From Cellvibrio sp. PSBB023 (GTDB lineage Bacteria > Pseudomonadota > Gammaproteobacteria > Pseudomonadales > Cellvibrionaceae): DNA of 64,000 nucleotides. The notes under the pieces were generated by a model. It made no database searches and was not told where the DNA came from. It worked only from the letters and a program-made list of their open reading frames with translations. The stretch is taken from contig NZ_CP019799.1 in the NCBI RefSeq assembly GCF_002007605.1, positions 3,760,001-3,824,000 of the forward strand. The letters are read 5' to 3'. Positions within the stretch are counted from its first letter, which is position 1. Each line of letters begins with the position of its first letter. A program made the position numbers and the translations under genes. This document shows positions 9,534 to 18,949 of this stretch, piece after piece.

Positions 9534-10284
9534 ATGGGGTTTTATGGGGCTGATCCTGACCCTGATTTATATCCCCATTTTGGTGCTGGTCGTGAACTCA
9601 TTTAATGCATCCAAGTACGGCATTAAATGGGGCGGCTTTACCTTCAAATGGTATGAGAAGTTCTGGAATAACGATGGTTTAATGACCGCTGCACTGAATT
9701 CGCTGACCGTTTCCATTGTGGCAGCAACAGTCGCGACAATTATTGGCACGCTTGCTGCTGTGGCATTACATCGCTATCAGTTCAAAGGCAAGGCGTTGCT
9801 GTCGTCGATGGTGTTCGTGAGCATGCTGACGCCCGAGATAGTCATGGCGATTTCACTGCTGATTGTTTTTATGGCGCTGGGCATCAAACTGGGTTTTGTC
9901 TCCCTGGTCATCGGGCACATCACCTTTTGTTTGCCGTTTGTCATAGTGGCGGTTTATTCGCGCCTCAAAGGCTTTGACATGAAAATGCTGGAAGCGGCGC
10001 GCGATTTGGGTGCCAGTGAAAGCAGGATTTTCTGGAAGATTATCCTGCCCTTGGCATTACCGGCAGTAGCAGCAGGTTGGCTGTTGAGTTTTACCCTGTC
10101 ATTGGATGACGTGATTGTCAGCGCATTTGTCACCGGGCCCGGTTATGAAATATTACCGCTCAAGGTTTACTCCATGGTGCGTGTGGGTGTATCCCCGGAA
10201 GTGAATGCGATATCAACAATCTTGCTTGTGGTATCTCTGGTTCTGGTTATTGTTTCCCAACTTCTTTTACGTGAGGATAAATAA
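9517..10284 (+). CDS. potC: Polyamine ABC transporter permease PotC-type
   Basis: A 255-residue permease that partners PotB. It has six membrane helices and the EAA-type ATPase-contact loop (LEAARDLGASESRIFWKIILPL). AGGAGG-like sequence inside the end of potB serves as its ribosome site, and the two genes overlap by 17 bases. The stop is one base before the start of the substrate-binding lipoprotein gene, so all four genes should be one transcript. Confidence 0.92.
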   Translation: MAPIFRWGFMGLILTLIYIPILVLVVNSFNASKYGIKWGGFTFKWYEKFWNNDGLMTAALNSLTVSIVAATVATIIGTLAAVALHRYQFKGKALLSSMVFVSMLTPEIVMAISLLIVFMALGIKLGFVSLVIGHITFCLPFVIVAVYSRLKGFDMKMLEAARDLGASESRIFWKIILPLALPAVAAGWLLSFTLSLDDVIVSAFVTGPGYEILPLKVYSMVRVGVSPEVNAISTILLVVSLVLVIVSQLLLREDK

Positions 10285-10285
10285 G

Positions 10286-11362
10286 ATGAAAAAATGGTTG
10301 GCCTTGGCCGCAGCCCTAGTAATCACCGGATGTTCAGAAAAATCCGACACCCCGGCAACTGCCGATACTGCCGCCGCCGCACCGGCCGGCCCGCAAAAAG
10401 TGGTGATTTACAACTGGACTGAATATATCCCGGCAGAAGTGTTAGACGCCTTCACCAAAGAAACCGGTATTCAGGTGGAATATGCCACTTACGAAAGCAA
10501 CGAGGCGATGTACGCCAAAATCAAATTGATGGACGGCAAGGGTTACGATATCGCCGTACCATCCACCTTCTATGTAGAGAAAATGCGCAAAGAAGGTCTG
10601 ATCCAGCCGATCAAAAAAGACTTGTTGTCCAATTACGGCAACCTCGACGCCAACATGATGAACAAGCCTTACGATCCCAACAATGACTTCAGCGTTCCTT
10701 ACCTCTGGGGTGCTACGTCCATTGCAGTTAATGGCAACGATGTTGATGCCAGCCAAATCACCAAATGGGCCGATTTGTGGAAGCCGGAATACGCTGGCAA
10801 ATTGATGATCATGGATGACGTGCGCGACAACTTCTATGTGGGTCTGCGCGTTGCTGGTTTCCAAAACAACAGCACCAATGAAGAGGAAATCAAAGCGGCT
10901 TACGAGAAGTTAAAAGCCCTGTGGCCAAGCATCAAGGTGATTAACTCTGACTCGCCCAAAACGCCATTGATCCAAGGCAACGTGAGCATTGGCGCCATCT
11001 GGAACGGCGAAGCCTATATGGCTCAGCAAGAAATGGACAACCTCCAGTACATCTATCCTGAAGAGGGTGCGGTATTGTGGGTAGATAGCTTTGTTATTCC
11101 AAAAGGCGCTGCCAACTTGGAAAATGCGCACAAGTTCATCGATTTCATGCTGCGCGCGGAAAGTGCCAAAGCCGCTATCGAAGAATTGGGCTATGCCGCA
11201 CCGAACACGGCGGGTATCGCACTGCTGGATGAAGATTTGCGCAACAATAAAACCGTATTCCCCGCCGCGGAAGATATTGCCAAAGGCAGTTTCCACCAAG
11301 ACCTGGGCGACACGGTATTGATCTACGAAAAATACTGGGAACTGTTGAAAGCCGGCCAATAA
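10286..11362 (+). CDS. potD: Polyamine-binding lipoprotein PotD-type
   Basis: A 358-residue extracytoplasmic solute-binding protein. I start at the ATG at 10286, which follows GAGGATAAATAAG and begins MKKWLALAAALVITGC, a lipoprotein signal with Cys16. The E. coli PotD is soluble, so membrane anchoring here is a difference. A short Ala/Thr/Pro linker leads to the conserved fold start KVVIYNWTEYIPAEVLDAF. Other PotD-like stretches are YDIAVPSTFYVEKMRKEGLI and NGEAYMAQQ. It could bind spermidine or putrescine. A terminator 27 bases after the stop ends the operon. Confidence 0.92.
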   Translation: MKKWLALAAALVITGCSEKSDTPATADTAAAAPAGPQKVVIYNWTEYIPAEVLDAFTKETGIQVEYATYESNEAMYAKIKLMDGKGYDIAVPSTFYVEKMRKEGLIQPIKKDLLSNYGNLDANMMNKPYDPNNDFSVPYLWGATSIAVNGNDVDASQITKWADLWKPEYAGKLMIMDDVRDNFYVGLRVAGFQNNSTNEEEIKAAYEKLKALWPSIKVINSDSPKTPLIQGNVSIGAIWNGEAYMAQQEMDNLQYIYPEEGAVLWVDSFVIPKGAANLENAHKFIDFMLRAESAKAAIEELGYAAPNTAGIALLDEDLRNNKTVFPAAEDIAKGSFHQDLGDTVLIYEKYWELLKAGQ

Positions 11363-11389
11363 CAGGCGGTTTTCAACCCAACCCTGCAA

Positions 11390-11417
11390 ACGCCAGCCTT
11401 GTGCTGGCGTTTTTTTT
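11390..11417 (+). terminator. Intrinsic terminator of the pot operon
   Basis: Stem ACGCCAGC (11390-11397) / GCTGGCGT (11403-11410), 5-base loop, followed by a run of T to 11417. Confidence 0.93.
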
Positions 11418-11509
11418 ACGGCAGATATAGCCCAAGGCAAGATCGCCAAACCCCGAGCGGTTTTCATAGTGGTATGATTGCGGCTACTTTTTTTACCGCG
11501 TGATTTGCC

Positions 11510-12454
11510 ATGTCTTATTCTTTATCGCGCCCATTGCGCATTGCTACCCGTAAAAGCCTGCTGGCGCTTTGGCAGGCTGAATATGTCAAAGCCGAATTGG
11601 AAAAACACCATCCGGGCCTTGTGGTTGAGTTGGTGCCCCTTACCAGTCGGGGTGACAAAATTCTCGACGTTCCCCTCGCTAAAGTGGGCGGCAAGGGCTT
11701 GTTTGTCAAAGAGCTGGAAACCGCGCTGCTGGAAGGTGATGCCGATATTGCCGTGCACTCCATGAAAGATGTGCCTATGGAGTTCCCGGAGGGCTTGGGC
11801 TTGCCGGTGATCTGCCCCCGCGAAGATGCGCGCGATGCCTTTGTCTCCAATCGGTTTGCCTCGCTTGATGCGCTGCCGCAAGGTGCGGTGGTGGGAACAT
11901 CCAGCTTGCGTCGCCAATGCCAACTGCTCGCGGCTCGCCCCGATTTACAGATCAAATTCCTGCGCGGCAATGTGCAGACGCGCCTGCAAAAACTAGATGA
12001 TGGTGAATACGATGCGATTATCCTCGCTGCCGCTGGCTTGATCCGGCTTGCATTGGGCGAGCGCATCCGAAGCTATATTGAGCCCGAACTCAGCTTGCCC
12101 GCCGGTGGGCAAGGGGCGGTGGGGATCGAATGCCGTATGGATGACCTTGCGGTTATTGAATTGCTCAAACCCTTACACCATCGCACTACCGCAGAGCAGG
12201 TCAGTGCTGAGCGCGCCATGAATCGTCGCCTGCAGGGCGGCTGTCAGGTACCTATAGCCTGTTATGCACTGCATCGCGCTGACCAATTGTGGCTGCGCGG
12301 TTTGGTGGGCGCACCCGATGGCAGCCAGATGTTATTTGATGAGATCAGTGGCCCGGTGGCCGACGCCGAGCAAATGGGCATTGCCCTTGCCGACCGACTG
12401 CTCGCCGCCGGTGCCGATAAAATCCTCGCTGCCGTCTACGCCGACGCTGAATAA
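11510..12454 (+). CDS. hemC: Porphobilinogen deaminase (hydroxymethylbilane synthase)
   Basis: A 314-residue enzyme that polymerises four porphobilinogens to hydroxymethylbilane in haem synthesis. Seen are the start [15 protein letters not shown], the active-site region [11 protein letters not shown] with its catalytic Asp, [19 protein letters not shown], and the dipyrromethane cofactor cysteine in [13 protein letters not shown]. Length is normal. It is followed after 3 bases by hemD, then hemX and hemY, the usual order in Pseudomonas relatives. Confidence 0.97.
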   Translation: MSYSLSRPLRIATRKSLLALWQAEYVKAELEKHHPGLVVELVPLTSRGDKILDVPLAKVGGKGLFVKELETALLEGDADIAVHSMKDVPMEFPEGLGLPVICPREDARDAFVSNRFASLDALPQGAVVGTSSLRRQCQLLAARPDLQIKFLRGNVQTRLQKLDDGEYDAIILAAAGLIRLALGERIRSYIEPELSLPAGGQGAVGIECRMDDLAVIELLKPLHHRTTAEQVSAERAMNRRLQGGCQVPIACYALHRADQLWLRGLVGAPDGSQMLFDEISGPVADAEQMGIALADRLLAAGADKILAAVYADAE

Positions 12455-12457
12455 TCT

Positions 12458-13282
12458 ATGCTGTTACCATCTGCCCCCTGCGTTGTGATTACCCGCCTGC
12501 AAGCGCAAGCGGATGTTTGGGCGGCCGAGCTGCAGGCCCTGGGTTTTAGCAGCCGCCGTTTGCCGTTACTGGAGTTGCGTCCGGTGCAGGGCGAGACGCA
12601 GCAGCGCGCGATTAAAAACCACATTCTGGATTTCGATTTGTACCAGAAGGTCATTTTTGTCAGCCAAAACGCGGTGGAGTATGGCATGGCATGGCTGGAT
12701 GATTACTGGCCCCAATTGCCTATCGGCATCGACTATTTTGCTGTGGGTGCAACAACGGCCAAAAAGCTCGCGAGTTACGGTATCGCTGTTACCGATCTGG
12801 CGGTGAGCGAACAGGGCGGCATGACCAGCGAGGACTTATTGCGCGCACCGCAGTTACAGGCAGTAAACGGCGATAAAATACTGATTTTTCGCGGTATGGG
12901 CGGGCGCGGCCATCTCGCTGAAGCCTTGCGTGAGCGCGGTGCCTGGGTGGAATATTGCGAGCTTTATGAACGCTTGATTCCCGCCGACGCAAGCGCAGAC
13001 TTACAGCAATTAGTGGCGGATGTAGGAGCAAATCATTCCGCAATACTGGCGCTGCACAGCGGCGAAAGTTTGCAAAACCTATTAACCTTGGCCGCAGAAG
13101 CCAATGCGTTGACACAGCTGCAAACACTGCCAGTGTTGGTGCCCAGTGCGCGTATTGCCCAGGCTGCCAGCGCCGCTGGTTTTCACACAGTGATCACCGC
13201 AGAAAACGCAACCGATCACGCCATGAGCGCGGCATTACTTAACTATTGTGGTGTTCCTGATGGCGCTAAGCCCTTGCCGTAA
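12458..13282 (+). CDS. hemD: Uroporphyrinogen-III synthase
   Basis: A 274-residue HemD-family protein that closes and inverts ring D of hydroxymethylbilane. The family is poorly conserved. Support comes from the start VVITRLQAQADVWAAELQALG, the motif VIFVSQNAVEYG, FAVGATTAKKLASYGI, the RGMGGRGHLAEALRERGAWVEYCELYER segment (two motifs), and its place 3 bases after hemC. No transmembrane segment, so it is not a HemD-HemX fusion. Confidence 0.9.
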   Translation: MLLPSAPCVVITRLQAQADVWAAELQALGFSSRRLPLLELRPVQGETQQRAIKNHILDFDLYQKVIFVSQNAVEYGMAWLDDYWPQLPIGIDYFAVGATTAKKLASYGIAVTDLAVSEQGGMTSEDLLRAPQLQAVNGDKILIFRGMGGRGHLAEALRERGAWVEYCELYERLIPADASADLQQLVADVGANHSAILALHSGESLQNLLTLAAEANALTQLQTLPVLVPSARIAQAASAAGFHTVITAENATDHAMSAALLNYCGVPDGAKPLP

Positions 13283-13356
13283 AGGATGAATGGTTCGCCG
13301 TTGAACTCACCGCTGTTGCTTCACTCAAACGTGTAATTTATTACAGGATTAATCCA

Positions 13357-14460
13357 GTGACTGATATCGAAACCCCAAGCCCAGCCGCACCTGTCAATGC
13401 CGCGCCCCTCAACCCAGCGCCAGTGCCAGCCAAAAAACACACGGTCAATTTTGCATTCCTGTGGCTGTTTGTGCTGTTGATTGTGGCTGCGCTCTGCGCA
13501 GGTGCCTGGCAATTATTGCAGCAGGGGAAAAATCAGCAGCAGTTGGTGGATAGTTTGCGCGTGCAATTGGAAGAGCAGGTGAAGTTATTTGATGATCGTC
13601 AGCAAGCGCTGGAAGATTCGCTGAATAAAGAATTTATCGAGCAGCAATCCGCCATTCAGGCAAATCTGAATGAATTGGCGGAACAAGTAGATAGCAATAA
13701 TGCGCGTGTGCTGGCGCTGTCCAGTGCCAATCGCGATGAATGGAAATTGCAGGAAGCGCAATATTTATTGCGCTTGGCCGATCAACGTATCCTGCTCGAA
13801 CAAGACAGCCAAAATGCCCTGGCACTGGCAATTTCAGCGGACGATGTACTGCGCGATATAGACCAGGCTGATTTGGTGGGCGTACGCAAATTGTTGGCCG
13901 AGGAAATTGCCGTATTAAAAGTAGCGGGCATTATTGATCGCGAAGGCATCTACTTGCGTTTGTCCGCACTGGCCAATCAAATTGAAGCCATTCCTTTCAT
14001 TGAGCCTCTGGGCACTCAGGCAGATGTGTTTGAAGATGATGTAGTACCAGAGAATGAAACGCTTAAACAGCGCATCACGCGCGGATTTTATGACTTGCTG
14101 CATAAGCTGGGTTCCTATGTGCGCGTACGCGACCACGGCAAAACCATCAACGCAGTATTGCCACCTGCGGAGCAAAAATATTTGCAGCAAAATTTGCGTT
14201 TGATGTTGGAGCAGGCGCAAGTCGCACTCTTGCGCAATGAAGCGGGCATCTATCAAGAGAGTTTGGTGAAGGCGCAAAATTGGATTAACCAGTATTACAC
14301 CCTTAATGAAAAAGCCTCGGCTGTTCTACAAGAATTAAAAGCCTTGGAAACAGAAGTGATTGCCCCTGAGCTGACGAACTTCAGTAACTCGTCTGCAGCG
14401 CTGACAGAATATATTGCCAAGCGCGAAAAAATGGCTGCTGCTCGTCGCGGGGTGCGCTAA
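13357..14460 (+). CDS. hemX: HemX-like membrane protein (uroporphyrinogen-III C-methyltransferase-like name)
   Basis: A 367-residue protein with a Pro/Ala-rich N-terminal tail, one membrane helix near residues 30-50 (FAFLWLFVLLIVAALCAGAW) and a long coiled-coil periplasmic part (SLRVQLEEQVKLFDDRQQAL). This is the HemX family that follows hemD. Although often annotated as a methyltransferase, no SAM-binding motif is visible. The start is GTG at 13357, chosen because it places the Pro-rich tail before the helix; hemY starts on its stop codon (TAATG). Confidence 0.87.
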   Translation: MTDIETPSPAAPVNAAPLNPAPVPAKKHTVNFAFLWLFVLLIVAALCAGAWQLLQQGKNQQQLVDSLRVQLEEQVKLFDDRQQALEDSLNKEFIEQQSAIQANLNELAEQVDSNNARVLALSSANRDEWKLQEAQYLLRLADQRILLEQDSQNALALAISADDVLRDIDQADLVGVRKLLAEEIAVLKVAGIIDREGIYLRLSALANQIEAIPFIEPLGTQADVFEDDVVPENETLKQRITRGFYDLLHKLGSYVRVRDHGKTINAVLPPAEQKYLQQNLRLMLEQAQVALLRNEAGIYQESLVKAQNWINQYYTLNEKASAVLQELKALETEVIAPELTNFSNSSAALTEYIAKREKMAAARRGVR

Positions 14461-15668
14461 TGAGATTGCGTCTGCTTAAAGCCCTTGTCTTTCTATTACT
14501 GGCGGCCGGACTGTTATTTTTACTCTGGCGTGGCGATGGTTATCTGCTTATTGCCTACGGCACCAAAACCATTGAAATGACGCTCTGGGTTGCGGCTCTG
14601 GCGGTAGTTGCACTCTATGCCGTGTTATGGTTCGCGCGTAAAGTATTGCTCGGCAGTGCAGAAATGGTACGCCGTTTCCGCGAAATATTTTTGTTTGGCA
14701 GTGTGGAGCGCGCCCAAAAACGTGCCGCTACCGGTATGGTGGATTACCTCACCGGCGATTGGTTGGAAGCGCGCAAAAAATTATTACGCACCCTCGATAA
14801 AGTGGAATACCCGCTGGCGAATTATATTGCCGCCGCGCGCAGCAGTTTTGAAATGGGCGATGAAGCTGAAGCCGATAATATCCTGGATAAAGCCCTCACG
14901 ATTAGCAACAGTGAATTGCCCGTGGCACTCACTCGCGCACGTTTGCACGTACAGGCGCAGCGTTACGAAGAAGCAATCAATATTCTCAAACCAATCGATA
15001 TAAAAATGCCGCGCCAGGCGGCGGTGCTGGATTTAATGCATCACATTTATATTGCGCAAAAAAATTGGCGTGCCTTGGAAGATATGTTCCCGGCGATGCG
15101 CAAAGCCAAGGTGTTATCCAATACTGAGTTTGAAGCCTTGGAACAACTGTTGGCCTGCGAAAAAATGAACGCCTTGAGCGAACAGGTTAAATCCTTGTTG
15201 GTCGCTGAGCGCTTGCCAGCATTGCAAGCGCTGTGGAAATCCTACGCGCGTAGCTTGCAAAAAAATTCAGCGGTGATTAATGCCTATGCTGAAGCCTTGG
15301 CGACACACTATCAGGATCAGGAAGCCGAGGTATTGGTGCGCAAAGCACTCAATAACCAGTGGTACGATCCGCTGGTCAATCTCTATGGTCGCTTGCAGGT
15401 GAAAGAAATTCACAGCCAAGTTCGCACCTTGGAAACCTGGCTTAAACACAGACCTCAGGATGCCACGCTGCTGCGCAGCATGGGGCGCGTCATGTTGCGC
15501 AACCAGCAGTGGGATCTGGCCCGCGATTATTTCCAGCGCAGCATGAATTTACAGGCCTGTGTTGAAACAGCCATGGAAATGGCGCGGCTGATGGAAAAAA
15601 TGGGCGACCATAAAAAGAGTTCGGATTTATACCAACAAGGTTTGCTGTTAGCCGAACAGAAAAAATAA
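14460..15668 (+). CDS. hemY: HemY-like TPR membrane protein
   Basis: A 402-residue protein with two N-terminal membrane helices (about 5-24 and 38-58), the HemY_N region, and then helical tetratricopeptide-like repeats (for example MGDEAEADNILDKAL and RNQQWDLARDYFQRSMNL). The family sits with hemCDX in proteobacteria and is linked to late haem synthesis, but its biochemical role is unclear. It is not the protoporphyrinogen oxidase also called HemY in Bacillus. It overlaps hemX by one base. Confidence 0.88.
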   Translation: MRLRLLKALVFLLLAAGLLFLLWRGDGYLLIAYGTKTIEMTLWVAALAVVALYAVLWFARKVLLGSAEMVRRFREIFLFGSVERAQKRAATGMVDYLTGDWLEARKKLLRTLDKVEYPLANYIAAARSSFEMGDEAEADNILDKALTISNSELPVALTRARLHVQAQRYEEAINILKPIDIKMPRQAAVLDLMHHIYIAQKNWRALEDMFPAMRKAKVLSNTEFEALEQLLACEKMNALSEQVKSLLVAERLPALQALWKSYARSLQKNSAVINAYAEALATHYQDQEAEVLVRKALNNQWYDPLVNLYGRLQVKEIHSQVRTLETWLKHRPQDATLLRSMGRVMLRNQQWDLARDYFQRSMNLQACVETAMEMARLMEKMGDHKKSSDLYQQGLLLAEQKK

Positions 15669-15766
15669 TTTCCGCAGCAAGCTGATTACCAACAGGCTGC
15701 GACGCAATCCATAGCACGCTAAAAAAGACCGGCGTGCTGTGATCCTGTATTTAAAGGAGTTGGACT

Positions 15767-18148
15767 TTGCATCGCGCGCGTATGGTTTTCAGTTCTCTGG
15801 TAGGCGCGCTAGTGCTTGGCGTGTTGGCATTGCACTATTGGCCGCTCCCCCAATCCCTCACCCAAACACCCTATGCAACCATGTTGCTCGCACGCGACAA
15901 GAGTTTGCTGGGTGCCAGTATCGCCACTGACCAGCAGTGGCGTTTTGCTCCGGTCGAAAACTTGCCGGACAAATACAAAACATCACTGCTGTTATTTGAA
16001 GACCAATATTTTTACCAACACCCGGGCATTAATCCGTTTGCATTGTTGCGTGCGTTACAGGGGAATTATGCCGCAGGAAAAGTGACCAGTGGCGGCAGTA
16101 CACTCAGCATGCAGTTGGCGCGTTTGCTGCGGCAGGCGGATTATCAACAGCATGATTTACCCTTGCCAATGCGCAATGTGCCGAGTAAAGCCATTGAAGC
16201 GGCGCGTGCGCTGCAATTGGAATGGCATTTCACCAAAGACGAGTTATTAATTCACTACGCGAGCCATGCGCCCTTTGGCGGCAATATTGTGGGCTTGCGC
16301 GCGGCGGCCTGGCGCTACTTTGGGCGTGCGCCGGAAAATCTTTCCTGGTCTGAGTCGGCACTGCTGGCGGTGCTGCCTAATAGTCCCGCGTTAATTCACC
16401 CCGGTCGCCAGCGCGATAAGCTATTGCACAAACGCAACCGCTTGTTAACGCGCTTGCATCAACAAGGGCATTTTTCCGCGCTGGATTTGCAACTCGCGCT
16501 GCTGGAACCCTTGCCCGAGCGACCGGCAGCGCTGCCCAACAGTGCGTCGCATTTATTGGCGACCTTAAAAAAACAACACCATTCTTCTGCACTGCTTGAA
16601 TCTACTATCGACGCCACCTTGCAGCGTTTATTAAATCAAATTGCGGCGCGGCACAGTGCGCGCTTGGCGAATGAGGGCGCACATAATCTCGCGCTGTTAT
16701 TGATTGATCACAGCACTATGGAAACCCTCGCTTATGTGGGCAACCAGCCGTGGAATAATACGGCGCGTTTTGCCCCGGATCTGGATTTAATCCAGCGTCC
16801 GCGTTCCACCGGCAGTATTTTAAAACCCTTGCTCTACGGGTTGATGCTGCAATCCGGCGAGCTAACGCCCACGCGTTTAATTCCGGATATTCCCAGCCAG
16901 TTTGGCGGCTACAGTCCACGCAATTACGATCGCCAATTTCGCGGCGCAGTGCCGGCGCAATTTGCCTTGGCGCATTCGCTGAACATTCCGGCGGTGTATA
17001 TGTTGCGCGATTACGGTATCGGGCGTTTGCAAAAACAATTGCAGTCCATGGGCATGAGTACCTTATTTCGCCCGGCGGACGATTATGGACTGACATTAAT
17101 TTTGGGTGGAGCAGAAGGCACCCTGTGGGATCTCACCGGAATTTATGCGCGCCTCGCGGCCAGCGCACGCGATGGTGATATTCCCCAAGCGCCAGTAACT
17201 CTGGTGAAAACGGCATCGGCTAAAACCCTCGCATTAGCTTCCATTCCACCGGTGATTAAACAGGGCGCGGCCTGGTTGACCTTGCAGGCGCTGATCGATG
17301 TAGCGCGCCCTGGTTACGATAATTACTGGCGCGATTTTTCCGGCAGTCAAACCATCGCCTGGAAAACCGGCACCAGTTACGGCTTGCGCGATGCCTGGGC
17401 GATTGGCAGCAATGGCCGTTATACCCTGGGTGTGTGGGTAGGCAATGCCGATGGTGAACCGGCTACATTTTTAAGTGGGCAGAGCAGTGCTGCGCCGGTG
17501 TTATTTGATGTGTTTGATGCGTTGCCTAAAATTAATTGGTTTGCCAAACCGCAACATGCGCTGAAAACCATTTCCGTCTGCGATGATGACGGATATCTCG
17601 CGGGAGGGCAGTGCACCGCCGTGGACACTGAAGTGCCGCGCACCAGTCATTTTGCTCAGGTCACGCCCTACCATCGGCGCATTCACCTGGATGCCAACGA
17701 ACAATTTCGCGTACACAGCCAGTGCGAAGCGGTGAGTAATATGCAATCCAAAAATTGGTTTGTATTGCCACCGGCGCAGGAATTTTATTGGCGCCAACAT
17801 CACAGCCATTACAAACCACTACCGCCCTGGCGGCGCGATTGCGTCGCCAACCTCAATCAATTGGATGACGATCAGCCTATTGAATTGCTTTATCCGCAAA
17901 CCCAAAGCCGTATTTATATCCCCATGGATTTGGATGGCAAGCGCAGTCGCGCCGTATTAAAAGCCGTGCACCGCGACTCGGCGGCAACCTTGTATTGGCA
18001 TCTGGACGATGCCTTTATTGGCGAGACCAGGATTTTTCACGAACGCGAAGTGGCGCTCGAGCCGGGTTTGCATCAGTTGGTGATTGTGGATCAGCAAGGC
18101 TACCGCCTGCAGCGTCGGTTTCGTGTTGTTGGCAAGAGCGATCAATAA
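15767..18148 (+). CDS. pbpC: Penicillin-binding protein 1C
   Basis: A 793-residue bifunctional peptidoglycan glycosyltransferase/transpeptidase. It has an N-terminal membrane anchor (VFSSLVGALVLGVLALHYW), a GT51 domain with FEDQYFYQHPGINPFALLRA and TSGGSTLSMQLARLL, a transpeptidase domain with SxxK (GSILKP), SxN (HSLNIP) and KTGTS, and a C-terminal BiPBP_C-like domain, which marks the 1C class. The start is TTG at 15767, preceded by AAGGAG at 7 bases; an ATG at 15782 is a weaker alternative. The alpha-2-macroglobulin gene often paired with pbpC is not adjacent here. Confidence 0.93.
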   Translation: MHRARMVFSSLVGALVLGVLALHYWPLPQSLTQTPYATMLLARDKSLLGASIATDQQWRFAPVENLPDKYKTSLLLFEDQYFYQHPGINPFALLRALQGNYAAGKVTSGGSTLSMQLARLLRQADYQQHDLPLPMRNVPSKAIEAARALQLEWHFTKDELLIHYASHAPFGGNIVGLRAAAWRYFGRAPENLSWSESALLAVLPNSPALIHPGRQRDKLLHKRNRLLTRLHQQGHFSALDLQLALLEPLPERPAALPNSASHLLATLKKQHHSSALLESTIDATLQRLLNQIAARHSARLANEGAHNLALLLIDHSTMETLAYVGNQPWNNTARFAPDLDLIQRPRSTGSILKPLLYGLMLQSGELTPTRLIPDIPSQFGGYSPRNYDRQFRGAVPAQFALAHSLNIPAVYMLRDYGIGRLQKQLQSMGMSTLFRPADDYGLTLILGGAEGTLWDLTGIYARLAASARDGDIPQAPVTLVKTASAKTLALASIPPVIKQGAAWLTLQALIDVARPGYDNYWRDFSGSQTIAWKTGTSYGLRDAWAIGSNGRYTLGVWVGNADGEPATFLSGQSSAAPVLFDVFDALPKINWFAKPQHALKTISVCDDDGYLAGGQCTAVDTEVPRTSHFAQVTPYHRRIHLDANEQFRVHSQCEAVSNMQSKNWFVLPPAQEFYWRQHHSHYKPLPPWRRDCVANLNQLDDDQPIELLYPQTQSRIYIPMDLDGKRSRAVLKAVHRDSAATLYWHLDDAFIGETRIFHEREVALEPGLHQLVIVDQQGYRLQRRFRVVGKSDQ

Positions 18149-18246
18149 TCACCGCCCTTCATCGCCCTGTGGCAGATCCAGTTTGCTGTTAATCGCGTAT
18201 AGCCTCACGAGTTTCAATGATTGGTACAGTCGGAGAGGTAGCGAGC

Positions 18247-18936
18247 GTGAGTAACTATTTAATTGTGGGAGGCACCCGTGGCATTGGCCGCGCCCTGGTA
18301 GAACAATTGTTGGCGCAAGGGCACAGCGTGACCCTGTGGGCGCGCACAGCAGTTGATGTGGCTGGTGCAAGTCTGGTGATCAATGACCCCGCCGCGCAAG
18401 TACCGGACACCAACGGATTACCCGAGGTACTGGACGGCGTGGTCTATTGCCCGGGCTCGATTAATCTCAAGCCGTTTGCGCGTCTGTCAGCCGATGATTT
18501 CGTGCAGGATTTTCACATCAATCTACTCGGCGCTGTGCGCACCTTGCAGGCAGTCGCGCCGCTGTTAAAAAAATCATCTAACGCCAGCGTGGTGTTATTC
18601 AGCACCGTTGCTGTCGCTATGGGTATGCCATTTCACGCGAGCATCGCCGCCAGCAAAGGTGCGGTAGAAGGGTTGGTAAAAAGTGTGGCCGCCGAGTGGG
18701 CACCGGCGATTCGCGTCAATGGCATTGCGCCTTCGCTTACCAATACTTCATTAGCAGAAAAATTAATTAATTCACCGGAAAAACGCGATGCTGCGGCTAA
18801 ACGCCATCCCCTCCAAGATTTGGGTGAACCTGCCGATATTGCAGCCATGGCCGCATTTTTATTGTCGCCCCACGCACGCTGGATGACGGGCCAGATTATT
18901 GGGATGGATGGCGGTATGTCGGTGATTAAATCCTAA
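18247..18936 (+). CDS. Short-chain dehydrogenase/reductase-like protein lacking the catalytic tyrosine
   Basis: A 229-residue Rossmann protein of the SDR superfamily. The nucleotide-binding motif is GGTRGIGR (8-15), and CPGS and the helix containing Asn92 (FHINLLGAV) are present. At the active site Ser119 and Lys137 are kept, but the YxxxK tyrosine is Ile133 (SIAASKGAVEG). Family-typical C-terminal elements follow (WAPAIRVNGIAPS, GQIIGMDGG). I start at GTG 18247, which has GGAGAGG 8 bases upstream, instead of the ATG at 18217. A flavin-reductase-like gene follows after 13 bases. Related SDRs with the same change exist as far as I recall, so this may be a subfamily with a different chemistry. 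Confidence 0.85.
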   Translation: MSNYLIVGGTRGIGRALVEQLLAQGHSVTLWARTAVDVAGASLVINDPAAQVPDTNGLPEVLDGVVYCPGSINLKPFARLSADDFVQDFHINLLGAVRTLQAVAPLLKKSSNASVVLFSTVAVAMGMPFHASIAASKGAVEGLVKSVAAEWAPAIRVNGIAPSLTNTSLAEKLINSPEKRDAAAKRHPLQDLGEPADIAAMAAFLLSPHARWMTGQIIGMDGGMSVIKS

Positions 18937-18949
18937 GGGAGCAGGTTTT

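Noticed and set aside
15713..15738. A terminator between hemY and pbpC
   Set aside because: The 7-bp stem AGCACGC/GCGTGCT has a long loop and no T-run after it.
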